Positions 50,240 to 58,743 of a stretch of 64,000 nt of DNA are shown piece after piece; positions within the stretch are counted from its first letter, which is position 1, and every line of letters begins with the position of its first letter. Source of the DNA: SLST01 sp046538735. GTDB taxonomy: Bacteria; Spirochaetota; Spirochaetia; DSM-27196; SLST01. The notes under the pieces are model-generated. The model saw nothing but the letters and a program-made list of their open reading frames with translations. It had not been told where the DNA came from and made no database searches. The stretch lies in NCBI GenBank assembly GCA_046538735.1, contig JBKHII010000011.1:7077-71076 (forward strand), given 5' to 3'. The position numbers and the translations under genes were made by a program.

Positions 50240-51366
50240 CAGCTGATCCTGATCCGTGGATCCGCGAGCGCGAGCATGATGTCCGCGACGAGGTTTCCAA
50301 GCATGAGAAGAATGACGCCGTAGATGAGGCTCCCGACCACCAGATACGTATCCTGACTGAGCAGGGCCTGGAGAATCAACTGCCCGAGCCCCGGCCACGC
50401 AAGAACGGCTTCCACGAGCGGCGTGCCGGACATGATGGCACCGAGCTGAAAGCCGAGAATCGTGATCATGGGGTTGATCGCGTTCCGAAGCGCGTGCCGG
50501 TAGACCACCTTGCGCTCGGTCTGCCCTTTGGATCGTGCCGTTACTACGTACTGCTGTCCGAGCACGTCCAGCATGTTCGCTCGCATGACTCGGGTGAGCG
50601 ACGCCATGGCAGACGTTCCCAGCACGAAAACCGGTACGATCATATGGCGCGCGATATCGAGCGCCGCTCGGAGCGGGCCGAAGAGATTGGAGTCGAGGCT
50701 TCGCATCCCGCCGAGAGGTAGCGGTATGCCGGTCGTGGCTATGAGGTATATCAACAGGAAGGCGAGAAAGAAGTTCGGTATGGCGAGGCCCACGAAGGCG
50801 ACGACCGACAACGCCTGATCCTGCCACTTGTACTGCTTCGTCGCGGCTATGACGCCAAGGGGAATACTGATCCCCCAGGCGAACACGAGGGCCGTCACGG
50901 CGAGCAAGAGCGTGTTCGTCGCTCGTTGGCTCACCAGCGCGAACACCGGCGTCCGGTACGTCGCGGAGTACCCGAAGTCGCCGCGGACCGCGTTCCAGAT
51001 ATAGCGAAAGAAGCGCTCGTGCCACGGCTGGCCAACACCGAACTGGTCGCGAATCCGATCCACGAACGCCGGATCGATACCGGGCGTTACGTCGAGCTGC
51101 GAGAACGCGTCTCCGGGCGCGAGCTCAACCAGGATGAAGCCGAGCGCGATCACGATCAGCAGGATCGGCACGATTGAAACGAGCCTGCGCAGGATGAACT
51201 GGAGCAGAGCGGGGCTCAGCCATACGAGGCGTACGAGCCAGGATACTCCCTCGGCGATCAGGAGTGAGGCGAACCACCCGAGTCCGGTCGCAGCAAGGAG
51301 CAGTACAAAGACGGCGACGTCAACGACGAACGTCAGCCGCCGGTCGATTCGTTGAGTTAGTTTCAT
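50239..51366 (-). CDS. oppB: Oligopeptide ABC importer permease OppB
   Basis: The other permease subunit (375 residues). It has about six core helices preceded by an extra N-terminal hydrophobic helix (about 13-40) not seen in minimal OppB. Typical features are FILRRLVSIVPILLIVIALG at the core start, GDFGYSATYRTPVF and the EAA loop TARSKGQTERKVVYRHALRN. Second gene of the operon, after oppA and a spacer with a hairpin. Confidence 0.92.
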   Translation of the reverse strand: MKLTQRIDRRLTFVVDVAVFVLLLAATGLGWFASLLIAEGVSWLVRLVWLSPALLQFILRRLVSIVPILLIVIALGFILVELAPGDAFSQLDVTPGIDPAFVDRIRDQFGVGQPWHERFFRYIWNAVRGDFGYSATYRTPVFALVSQRATNTLLLAVTALVFAWGISIPLGVIAATKQYKWQDQALSVVAFVGLAIPNFFLAFLLIYLIATTGIPLPLGGMRSLDSNLFGPLRAALDIARHMIVPVFVLGTSAMASLTRVMRANMLDVLGQQYVVTARSKGQTERKVVYRHALRNAINPMITILGFQLGAIMSGTPLVEAVLAWPGLGQLILQALLSQDTYLVVGSLIYGVILLMLGNLVADIMLALADPRIRIS

Positions 51367-51450
51367 CTCATCTCCACAACCACGTGAAGGTCATCATGAC
51401 GACGGCGAACAGTCAGCATGATGAGGTCCGCGTGGAACACTCGAAAGAGT

Positions 51451-51473
51451 CCGGCCCAAACGAGTTGGGCCGG
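51451..51473 (-). terminator. Hairpin between oppA and oppB, attenuator candidate
   Basis: CCGGCCCAA (51451-51459) pairs perfectly with TTGGGCCGG (51465-51473) over a 5-base loop. A second small stem ACTC/GAGT (51439-51450) follows downstream in transcription order. No strong T-run follows, so it probably lets some transcription through and keeps the permease genes below oppA, or protects the 3' end of oppA mRNA. Confidence 0.5.
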
Positions 51474-51502
51474 ATCAAGTCTCTACTCTTTTTGCAACTC
51501 GG

Positions 51503-53404
51503 TTAGCGAACGAACATGCGATCAAGGACCGCACGCGTATCGTAGCTTCCCTGCTGTGCTTTGTAGTTGCCGAACTCCTGCGAGACGGCGTTCAGCGAGA
51601 GCGGTCGGTGCGTGTAGACCATCGGAGCCTGCTCGACCCAGATGTACGCGATCTGCCGGTACGCATCCTGACGAGTCTCCAGGTCGGTCGTGGTCTCGCC
51701 GATGTTCCACAGGCGGTCGATCTCCGCCTCCCACTCGCGGCGGGGCGAGCTCTGGTTCGGCTCCCACATGTGGAGCGCCGCGTTGGACGGAACCACACTG
51801 CCGCTCGCGAGCGGATCAACGTCGCCGCCGCCCAGGCCGATCATCATCATCTCGAAGTCGTACGTCTCCGTGAGCGAGGTGATCATCTCGCCCCACGCGG
51901 TCGGCTGGAACGTGACGTCCAGACCAACGGCACGAAGGTCCTGCGCGATGATCTCGCACATCGCCTCGCGCTCACGGGCTCCGGCGTTCGTGATGAGCGT
52001 CCACTCGAGCTTGTTGCCGTCGGGGTCCTCGCGCCATCCGTCGTCGTCACGATCGATGTAGTCGATCGAGTCGAGGAGTCGCTCGGCCTCGGCCGGATTG
52101 TACTTCCACGCCCGCTCGGCCATGTCCTCCGGATAGAAGGGGCCCGGCGAGATGAAGGTACGCCCCGGAAGCGCAATGCCGTTGTGCACGTTGTTGATGA
52201 TCGTTTCCTGATCGACCAGCTGCGCTACGGCCTGGCGGAACGTCGTATTGTTGAACCAGGTTACCTGCGGCTCGGGGATTCCGCCGTCGTCTTCGCCCTC
52301 AATCGGGTTCTGATTGAAGAAGACGAAGTTGGTGGACGACGAAGGCCCGCGGTTGTAGATCACGAAATTGCCTTCGTCGCGCTCTTCCACGAGCTCCGCG
52401 TAGTCCTGACCGCGCATTGCGTAAATGTCGATCTCGCCCGCGCGGAAGCGCTGGAGCGTGGTGTCCGTGTCGGGAACGATCACGTAGGCGACCTCGTCCA
52501 GATACGGCAGCTGCTGTCCCCACTCGTCCTCCCGCCAGTAGTTCGGGTTGCGCTCGAGCACGATGCGCTCGCCGGGGAGATACTCCTTGAAGGTGAAGGG
52601 GCCGGAGGAAACGTAGTCGGAGGGATTCATGTCCACGCCGAAAAGATTCTGCGCCGCCGCATAATCCACGCGCGGGTCGTCGATGTCCACGACGATGGGG
52701 TTCCCGTTGTCGTCTTCGCCCCACTCCCACTCGTAGTCGTAGCCGACCTCCTCGGTCCACCCGATCGCCGGCCCGATGATATGGCGCGGCATGGGACTGA
52801 GTCCCGCCTCGAGCACGAGGTTGGCGTACGTCGCGGGCAGCGAGTAGCGATAGGTGTAGTCGTCGATCAGCTCGACCTCGGGAGGCTCGGGCGGTTCGTC
52901 GGGAGCCGGCGCCACGTAGAAGTACTCGCGGTTCTGCGAGCCGGTCGCTGCTCGAAGGTAGATGTGGTTCATCCCAAAGACGAAGTCGTGCGCCGTGATC
53001 GGCGTACCGTCCGAGTAGACGAGCCCCTGCTTGATGCGCACGGTCACGCTCGTTTCGTCGTCGCTCACGGTCCAGCTCTCGGCCATCTGGGCTTCCGGCT
53101 CGAGCGTGAGCTGGTTCCGACTGATCGACGAACCGTAGAACTGCGTCCAGACCGTTCTGGAGTTGTCGTCACCCGGTAACCACGGGTTGAACGTCTGCGG
53201 TTCCTGGAGATACGAGAGCACGATTCGTCCGCCGTAGCGGCCGCGCTCCCACTCCGAGTAATCGATATCTATGACTCCGGGCAGCGTCTCGCCGGTGCTT
53301 CCGGATTCAGGGTCCTCCACGATCTCCTCTCGTGCGCCGCGTGCGAACGTCAACGCGGGCAGGAGCATGAGGAGTGCGAGCATCACGAAGAGAGTTTTTT
53401 TCAT
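51503..53404 (-). CDS. oppA: Oligopeptide-binding protein OppA
   Basis: Large periplasmic peptide-binding protein (633 residues). The signal peptide MKKTLFVMLALLMLLPALTF is followed by the cluster 5 substrate-binding fold with segments such as LSYLQEPQTFNPWLPGD, AESWTVSDDETSVTVRIKQG and SSGPFTFKEYLPGERIVLER. There is no lipobox Cys, so it is soluble. It is about 80-100 residues longer than E. coli OppA because of acidic loops in the middle. AAGGAGG lies before the ATG at 53404. Confidence 0.93.
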   Translation of the reverse strand: MKKTLFVMLALLMLLPALTFARGAREEIVEDPESGSTGETLPGVIDIDYSEWERGRYGGRIVLSYLQEPQTFNPWLPGDDNSRTVWTQFYGSSISRNQLTLEPEAQMAESWTVSDDETSVTVRIKQGLVYSDGTPITAHDFVFGMNHIYLRAATGSQNREYFYVAPAPDEPPEPPEVELIDDYTYRYSLPATYANLVLEAGLSPMPRHIIGPAIGWTEEVGYDYEWEWGEDDNGNPIVVDIDDPRVDYAAAQNLFGVDMNPSDYVSSGPFTFKEYLPGERIVLERNPNYWREDEWGQQLPYLDEVAYVIVPDTDTTLQRFRAGEIDIYAMRGQDYAELVEERDEGNFVIYNRGPSSSTNFVFFNQNPIEGEDDGGIPEPQVTWFNNTTFRQAVAQLVDQETIINNVHNGIALPGRTFISPGPFYPEDMAERAWKYNPAEAERLLDSIDYIDRDDDGWREDPDGNKLEWTLITNAGAREREAMCEIIAQDLRAVGLDVTFQPTAWGEMITSLTETYDFEMMMIGLGGGDVDPLASGSVVPSNAALHMWEPNQSSPRREWEAEIDRLWNIGETTTDLETRQDAYRQIAYIWVEQAPMVYTHRPLSLNAVSQEFGNYKAQQGSYDTRAVLDRMFVR

Positions 53405-53438
53405 GATTGATCCTCCTTGGATTTGAGCATGTGATGCA

Positions 53439-53467
53439 AATGTAAATGAATTCCCCCGAGGACGCAA
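53439..53467 (-). promoter_or_regulatory. Promoter of the opp operon
   Basis: Minus strand TTGCGT (53462-53467), 17-base spacer, TACATT (53439-53444), about 34 bases before the oppA start. Unlike the leaderless genes this one has a leader with AAGGAGG. Confidence 0.5.
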
Positions 53468-53512
53468 CGGAAACCTGATGCTCGAGCGGCTTGACGAGGC
53501 GACAAACGAGAG

Positions 53513-53534
53513 GCGGCCCGCACGAGCGGGCCGC
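53513..53534 (-). terminator. Hairpin after hydA
   Basis: GCGGCCCGC (53513-53521) pairs perfectly with GCGGGCCGC (53526-53534) over a 4-base loop, 33 bases past the hydA stop. The T-run is weak (CGTTTGTC), but the stem is strong enough to end hydrogenase transcription. Confidence 0.6.
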
Positions 53535-53566
53535 GATCAGGAGGAGGGTACCGACCGGCGCCCCGG

Positions 53567-55321
53567 CTACTTCACGTACACCGGCCGCGCGGTGTAGTGC
53601 GTGTGCAGGTACTTGTGGCTCGTTTCGGAGAGCGGCTCGCCCAGGAACTCCTTGTAGAGCTTCTGGATCGACGGGTTGTGGTGACTGCAGCGGTAGGTCT
53701 GCGCCTTGTCGTCGGCGTACAGCGCTTCGATGCGCTTCCGCCGAATCTCGTCCGTGGCGCCGTACGGCTGACCACCGCCGGCGATACATCCGCCACGGCA
53801 CGCCATGACTTCGATGAAGTGATACGGCGGCTCCTTGCCGGCGGCAAGCGCCTCCTGGACCTCGTCCAGGATGTACTTCACGTTCCTGATGCTGTGCGCA
53901 ACGGCGACGTTGAGCGTCTTTCCGGCGATCTCCACCGAGGCTCGCTTGATGCCCTCGAGGCCGCGAATCGCCTCGAACTCGACCGACGGAAGGTCGGTGC
54001 CCGCGACGAGGTAGTAGGCGGTCCGAAGCGCTGCTTCCATGACGCCGCCGGTCGCGCCGAAGATCGTGCCTGCGCCGGTGTAGATACCGAGTGCCTCGTC
54101 GGCCTTCTCATCGGGGAGACTCTCGAAGGTGATGCCCGCCTGTTTGATCATGCGCGCGAGCTCGCGCGTGGTGATGGACGCGTCGATATCCTGACACCCG
54201 GACGAGTACATATTCTCGTCGCGGACGATCTCGTACTTCTTGGAGGTGCACGGCATGACCGAGGCCATGAAGACGTCGCACGCGTCCTTCTTGATCTGCT
54301 GCGCGTAGTAGGTCTTCACCATCGCGGCCAGCATCATCTGCGGACTCTTCGCGGTGGAGAAGTGCGGGATCATATCCGGATAGTACTTCTCCATGTAGTC
54401 GACCCAGCTCGGACAGCACGTGGTGATGAGCGGGAGCGGGCCGGTCCCCTTCGTGATCCGCTGCACGAGCTCGCTGCCCTCCTCCATGATCGTGAGGTCG
54501 GCGGCGAAGTTCGTATCAAAGACGGTATCGAAGCCGAGGCGACGAAGCGCGGCGTAGATCTTGCCGGTGACGATGCTGCCCGGCTCCATGCCGAACGCTT
54601 CGCCGAGCGCGACGCGGACCGCCGGAGCGATCTGCACGACCGTGTGCTTTGTCTCGTCGAGCACCGCGTCGTAGACCTTCTTCGTATCGTCTTTCTCGAA
54701 GATCGCGCCCACGGGACAGTGCGCCGAGCATTGTCCGCACTTGATGCACGGACTCTCGCCGAGCGCGATGTCGCCGGCCGGTGCCATCCGCGTTCCGTCG
54801 CCGCGTCCGATGAACTCGAGCGCCCAGACGTCCTGCAGGCCCTGACAGACCTTCACGCAGCGGCCGCACGCGACGCACTTCTCGGGATTGAGCACGATCG
54901 AGGGGGTCGACGTGTCCTCGGGGATATCGCGCACGATCTGCTCGTACGGCTGTTCGCGGATACCGAAGTCCGCCGCCAGATCCTGGAGCTCACAGCTTCC
55001 GTTTCGCGGGCAGGTGAGACAGGAGTTCGGGTGCGTGGAGAGGATGAGCTCGATCACGGTGCGTCGCACGTCGTGGAGCTCCGGATCGTGCGTGACGACC
55101 TTCATTCCTTCCTGCGCCTCGAGCGCGCACGAGCGCACGAGTTTCTGCGAGCCTTCGAGCTTCACCACGCAGATGCCGCACGCCGCCCACGCCGGGAGGT
55201 CCGGGTGGTAACAGAGCTTGGGAATCTTCACGTTGGCGGTCGCGGCGGCGTCCAGGACGTTCGTGCCTTCGGGAACCGAGACCGGGATGCCGTTTATCTG
55301 TAGGTTGACCATCTTTGCCAT
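53567..55321 (-). CDS. hydA: [FeFe] hydrogenase catalytic subunit HydA
   Basis: H2-producing or bifurcating [FeFe] hydrogenase large subunit (584 residues). N-terminal plant-type [2Fe-2S] cysteines are at 37, 48, 51 and 65. A His-Cys3 cluster follows (HPNSCLTCPRNGSC), then two [4Fe-4S] motifs (CVACGRCVKVC and CIKCGQCSAHC). The H-cluster motifs are all present: TTCCPSW (L1, Thr in place of Ser), MPCTSKKYE (L2) and FIEVMACRGGCIAGGGQP (L3). It is the last gene of the five-gene operon, with AAGGAG upstream. The architecture matches NADH-linked bifurcating hydrogenases. Confidence 0.96.
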   Translation of the reverse strand: MAKMVNLQINGIPVSVPEGTNVLDAAATANVKIPKLCYHPDLPAWAACGICVVKLEGSQKLVRSCALEAQEGMKVVTHDPELHDVRRTVIELILSTHPNSCLTCPRNGSCELQDLAADFGIREQPYEQIVRDIPEDTSTPSIVLNPEKCVACGRCVKVCQGLQDVWALEFIGRGDGTRMAPAGDIALGESPCIKCGQCSAHCPVGAIFEKDDTKKVYDAVLDETKHTVVQIAPAVRVALGEAFGMEPGSIVTGKIYAALRRLGFDTVFDTNFAADLTIMEEGSELVQRITKGTGPLPLITTCCPSWVDYMEKYYPDMIPHFSTAKSPQMMLAAMVKTYYAQQIKKDACDVFMASVMPCTSKKYEIVRDENMYSSGCQDIDASITTRELARMIKQAGITFESLPDEKADEALGIYTGAGTIFGATGGVMEAALRTAYYLVAGTDLPSVEFEAIRGLEGIKRASVEIAGKTLNVAVAHSIRNVKYILDEVQEALAAGKEPPYHFIEVMACRGGCIAGGGQPYGATDEIRRKRIEALYADDKAQTYRCSHHNPSIQKLYKEFLGEPLSETSHKYLHTHYTARPVYVK

Positions 55322-55344
55322 CTTGTGACTCCTTCCTGCAGCGC

Positions 55345-57132
55345 TTACGCGCGAAGCACCGCGTCGAACTTACACGCCGCGAAGCACTCGCCGCACTTGA
55401 TGCAGCGGGATTGATCGATCTCGTGCGGTTGTCGCCGCTCGCCGGAAATGCAGCTGACCGGGCAGCGCCTCGCGCAGAGCCCGCACCCGATGCAGTTCTC
55501 CGTGATGATCTCGAAGTGAACGAGATCCTTACACTTGCCGGCCGGACAGATTCCCTCATTGATATGCGCGTCGTATTCCGCGCGGAAGTATCGGAGCGTG
55601 CTCAGGATCGGGTTCGGCGCCGTCTGACCGAGACCGCAGAGGCTTGCCTTCTGCATCGCCTTGCCGATCTGGAGCATCTTGTCGATGTCGTCCGGTTGCC
55701 CCTGCCCCTTGCTGATACGCGTAAGAATGTTGTGCAGCTTGCGTCCGCCCACTCGGCACGGCGCGCACTTCCCGCAGCTCTCCTCAACGGTGAACTCGAG
55801 GTAGAACTTCGTGACGTCGACCATACAGTCGGTCTCGTCCATGACGATCATGCCGCCCGACCCCATGATCGATCCGAGCTCCTGGAGGTGCTCGTAGTCG
55901 ATCGGCGTATCCAGGTGCTCCGCGGTGATGACGCCGCCGGATGGACCGCCGGTCTGCACCGCCTTGAACGCCTTGCCGTCCGGAATTCCGCCGCCGATGT
56001 TGTAGATGATGTCGCGAAGCGGCGTTCCCATCGGGACCTCAACGAGCCCCGAGTTGTTGATCTTTCCGGTGAGCGCAAACACCTTCGTGCCCTTGCTCTT
56101 GTCCGTTCCGACCTTGGCGAACCAGTCCGCGCCGCGATGGATGATCACGGGGATGTTCGCGTAGGTTTCCACATTGTTGATGACCGTCGGCTTGCCCCAG
56201 AGACCCTTCACGCTCGGGAACGGCGGCCGAGGTCGCGGCATGCCGCGCTCGCCCTCGATGCTCGCGAGCAGTGCGGTCTCCTCACCGCAGACGAACGCGC
56301 CGGCGCCCAGGCGGAGCTCAACGTCAAAGCTGAAGTCGCTCCCGAGGATGTTCTCGCCGAGAAGACCCATCTCGGTCGCCTGACCGATCGCCGTCTCCAG
56401 GCGCTGGATCGCGAGCGGATACTCGGCACGGATATAGATGTAGCCCTTGTTCGCGCCGATCGTGCGGCCGCAGATCGCCATGGCCTCAAGGATGCTGTGC
56501 GGATCGCCTTCCAGGACGCTCCGGTCCATATACGCGCCCGGGTCGCCCTCGTCCGCGTTACAGACGACGTACTTCTGGTCGTTCTCCTGCTCGCGGGTGA
56601 AGTTCCACTTCATCCACGTGGGGAAGCCTGCGCCACCGCGGCCGCGGAGCCCCGAGATCTTCAGCTGTTCGACCACGTCTTCGGGCTTCATCTCGAAGAT
56701 GACCTTCTCGAGCGCCGCGTAGCCGTCGCGAGCGATGTACTCGGAGATCTCCTCCGGGTTGATGAAGCCGCAGTTACGAAGGACGATGCGGAACTGCTTC
56801 TGGTAGAAGCTGATATCGTCGACCCGCGCGTGCTCCTTGCTCTGCTCTTCCTTGTAGAGCAGACGCTCGACCGGGCGCCCCTTCACGATGTGCTCGGCGA
56901 TGAGCTCCTTGGCATCGTCCGGCGAGACTCCAACGTAGAAGCTCTCTTCCGGCAGGATCTTCACGATCGGGCCCTGCGCGCAGAACCCGAAGCAGCCGGT
57001 CTTCACGACCTGGACCGTCTCCTTCACACCCTGATGCTCGACCTGGTGCATCAGCTGCTTGTAGATGTCGTCTGCCTTGTTGCTCTCGCAGCCCGTGCCG
57101 CCGCAGACCAGGATGTAGTGCTGAAACGCCAT
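55345..57132 (-). CDS. hydB: NuoF-like flavoprotein subunit HydB
   Basis: The diaphorase subunit that exchanges electrons between NADH, ferredoxin and HydA. The 595-residue protein has an N-terminal thioredoxin-like ferredoxin domain (ILVCGGTGCESNKAD and KTGCFGFCAQGP). The NADH site follows (LRGRGGAGFPTWMKW), then FMN (NADEGDPGAYMDRSV) and a [4Fe-4S] motif (ESCGKCAPCRVGG). The C-terminus has two further ferredoxin motifs (CIGCGLCARRCP and CIKCGECFAACK). It sits between the ferredoxin-fold gene and hydA, 2 and 23 bases away respectively. Confidence 0.95.
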   Translation of the reverse strand: MAFQHYILVCGGTGCESNKADDIYKQLMHQVEHQGVKETVQVVKTGCFGFCAQGPIVKILPEESFYVGVSPDDAKELIAEHIVKGRPVERLLYKEEQSKEHARVDDISFYQKQFRIVLRNCGFINPEEISEYIARDGYAALEKVIFEMKPEDVVEQLKISGLRGRGGAGFPTWMKWNFTREQENDQKYVVCNADEGDPGAYMDRSVLEGDPHSILEAMAICGRTIGANKGYIYIRAEYPLAIQRLETAIGQATEMGLLGENILGSDFSFDVELRLGAGAFVCGEETALLASIEGERGMPRPRPPFPSVKGLWGKPTVINNVETYANIPVIIHRGADWFAKVGTDKSKGTKVFALTGKINNSGLVEVPMGTPLRDIIYNIGGGIPDGKAFKAVQTGGPSGGVITAEHLDTPIDYEHLQELGSIMGSGGMIVMDETDCMVDVTKFYLEFTVEESCGKCAPCRVGGRKLHNILTRISKGQGQPDDIDKMLQIGKAMQKASLCGLGQTAPNPILSTLRYFRAEYDAHINEGICPAGKCKDLVHFEIITENCIGCGLCARRCPVSCISGERRQPHEIDQSRCIKCGECFAACKFDAVLRA

Positions 57133-57134
57133 GC

Positions 57135-57548
57135 TTACTCCTTCGTCTCTTCGTCGCCGCCTTCAACGATGTCTGCGGCGGGACGGTCAAAGATGTGGTC
57201 ATTGATGAGCGACTTGCCCAAGATGTGCTTGCGGACGATCTTCGCGGCGATCTCCGGCGTCACCTTGCCGTAGATCACCCGAGGCATCTCCGGCATCCGG
57301 ATCTCAACCGTGGGTTCAGCATGGTCGAGCCCGAGGCTGCCGGTCTGACGGAGACTCACGTTCGTGAGCTCCTGCTCTTCGAGCTCCTTCTGGAACGCGG
57401 CGAGCGTCTCCTTCGCGCCGGCGGCGATACCGCTCGTGCCCATACCCACGATGACCTGGATGTTCTTGTTGCCCGTATCGCGCATGTCGAGCTCTCGGCG
57501 CTTGCTGTCACGGAGCTTGCGCAGGTCTTCAAGGCTCATCTTTGCCAT
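57135..57548 (-). CDS. Ferredoxin-fold hydrogenase-operon protein lacking all cysteines
   Basis: The 137-residue protein follows the thioredoxin-like [2Fe-2S] ferredoxin pattern: IQVIVGMGTSGIAAGAKETL, then LRQTGSLGLDHAEPTVEI. At the positions where relatives have cluster cysteines (GTCG and TGC-G-C) it reads Ser, Ser and Asp. The whole protein contains no Cys, so it cannot bind an iron-sulfur cluster. The N-terminal helical region (MAKMSLEDLRKLRDSKRREL) is normal for the family. It overlaps the upstream ATPase gene by 13 bases. It is probably a structural or regulatory subunit. Confidence 0.85.
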   Translation of the reverse strand: MAKMSLEDLRKLRDSKRRELDMRDTGNKNIQVIVGMGTSGIAAGAKETLAAFQKELEEQELTNVSLRQTGSLGLDHAEPTVEIRMPEMPRVIYGKVTPEIAAKIVRKHILGKSLINDHIFDRPAADIVEGGDEETKE

Positions 57549-58081
57549 ATCTCGTCCTCCTGACTTCGTACGTACTCGCGAAGGAGTCCTCTTCCTTCCA
57601 CACTGGAGAGCTCCTCGAGCACCTCTTCCAGCTCACTCTTCCTCAACGTGTAGGATCCCACGTCGGTTTCTCGAACGATCTCGATCTCACGCGGACCACC
57701 GGTGCAGAGCACCATGACCAAGGTGTCCACCACGTCGCCGCGCGGCGGCAAGTCCACGTGATCGGACGGAACGTCCAGGCCGACGCTTGTTCCGCGGCCC
57801 GGCTCCGAGGAGAGCCGGAACTCGCCTCCCGTCGTCTCAGCGGTCTGCCTCAAGAAGGCGAGACCGAGACCTACCACACGATCCGGGTGCGCGACTCCGT
57901 CCGTGTAGAACGGATCGGTCGCTCGCGCCACGATCTCCGGCGCCATGCCGGCACCGTCGTCCTCCACGGACAGCTCGAGCCTCCGATTTCGCTCGCTCCA
58001 GACCACGCGAATCCGGCTCGACCGGGCGTTCGCCGCGTTCTGGACGAGATCCAGAAGAAGCTCCCCTATCGTGAAGTGCAA
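57536..58081 (-). CDS. GHKL ATPase in the hydrogenase operon
   Basis: The 181-residue protein is a stand-alone histidine-kinase-type ATPase domain. It has N-box GELLLDLVQNAANARSSR, G1 box EDDGAGMAPEI and G2 box VGLGLAFLRQTAE. There is no phospho-acceptor helix and no sensor part; a C-terminal stretch (about 110-181) adds an acidic helical domain. The start is TTG at 58081, four bases after the hydC stop, with GAGG upstream. Similar genes sit in hydrogenase clusters of Clostridia and Thermotogae, where their role is unproven. Confidence 0.8.
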   Translation of the reverse strand: MHFTIGELLLDLVQNAANARSSRIRVVWSERNRRLELSVEDDGAGMAPEIVARATDPFYTDGVAHPDRVVGLGLAFLRQTAETTGGEFRLSSEPGRGTSVGLDVPSDHVDLPPRGDVVDTLVMVLCTGGPREIEIVRETDVGSYTLRKSELEEVLEELSSVEGRGLLREYVRSQEDEIWQR

Positions 58082-58084
58082 CCG

Positions 58085-58564
58085 CTATTCGCCTCGATGC
58101 TGCGCGATGATCTCCGGCAGCCTCGCCTTCGTCACCTTGCCGTAGACTTCGCCGTTGACGGTCAGCACCGGGGCGAGACCACAACAGCCCACACACCTGA
58201 CCGCCTCCACGCTGAACTCCCCATCCTCGGTCACGGCGTTCACGCCGATCCCGAGCAAATTCTCGAGCTCCTGGATCAGGTCCTCGCCGCCCTTGAGATA
58301 ACAGGCAGTCCCCATACAGACCGAGATCTTGTTCCGACCGGGCTTCTGCAGCTTGAAGAAATGGTAGAACGTGACGACCCCGTAGATCTTCGCCAGAGGC
58401 ACGTCGAGCTCCTGCGCGAGCGCCAGCGCCACGTCACGCGGGATGAAGCCGTATTCTTCCTGGACCCGATGGAGAATCATGATGAGGTTGCCGGGCTTGT
58501 CACGCCATTTCTTTATGAAATCGAGGATTCCCTCGGACAGTGTGCGTTCAGCTGTTGCAGGCAT
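58085..58564 (-). CDS. hydC: NuoE-like [2Fe-2S] subunit HydC
   Basis: The 159-residue thioredoxin-like [2Fe-2S] subunit that passes electrons within the bifurcating hydrogenase. It has the NuoE-type helical front (LIMILHRVQEEYGFIPRDV, then KIYGVVTFYHFF). The cluster cysteines are in SVCMGTACYLKGG and VRCVGCCGLAPVL. It is the first gene of the operon with AGGAGG before the ATG. All four cluster ligands are present. Confidence 0.95.
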   Translation of the reverse strand: MPATAERTLSEGILDFIKKWRDKPGNLIMILHRVQEEYGFIPRDVALALAQELDVPLAKIYGVVTFYHFFKLQKPGRNKISVCMGTACYLKGGEDLIQELENLLGIGVNAVTEDGEFSVEAVRCVGCCGLAPVLTVNGEVYGKVTKARLPEIIAQHRGE

Positions 58565-58599
58565 GAGGCCTCCTAAGTGGGCTGTAGGTGATGTTCCAG

Positions 58600-58628
58600 A
58601 GTGTAGAAGAAGCGCCCAAAAAAGACAA
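58600..58628 (-). promoter_or_regulatory. Promoter of the hydrogenase operon
   Basis: Minus strand TTGTCT (58623-58628), 17-base spacer, TACACT (58600-58605), about 28 bases before the expected start of the leader for hydC. It faces the rex promoter across the palindromes. Confidence 0.5.
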
Positions 58629-58635
58629 GTGATAC

Positions 58636-58722
58636 CGATAATAAGTTATCGACTCTTGCTAAACTCATGGTATCCTGTGATAGTTGCGAAACCATCGTGT
58701 CTATAGTACATTAAGATGGTTT
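58636..58722. promoter_or_regulatory. Shared hyd-rex intergenic region: rex promoter and two palindromes
   Basis: CGATAA-TAAG-TTATCG at 58636-58651 is a perfect 16-base palindrome between the divergent promoters. The rex promoter is TTGCTA (58656-58661), 17-base spacer and GATAGT (58679-58684) with an upstream TG. AAACCATC (58689-58696) and its complement GATGGTTT (58715-58722) flank the rex transcription start. These are good places for Rex to bind, but no canonical TTGTGA-N8-TCACAA box is visible; TTGTGA at 58724 has only a partial mate. Confidence 0.5.
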
Positions 58723-58743
58723 ATTGTGACAAGGGGTACATAA

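Noticed and set aside
48809..51025. 738-codon frame covering oppC with a long N-terminal extension
   Set aside because: The extension overlaps oppB in another frame; OppC starts at 50239 with coupling to oppB.
58724..58743. Canonical Rex operator before rex
   Set aside because: TTGTGA is present but the right half reads TACATAA rather than TTCACAA, so it is at best a half site.
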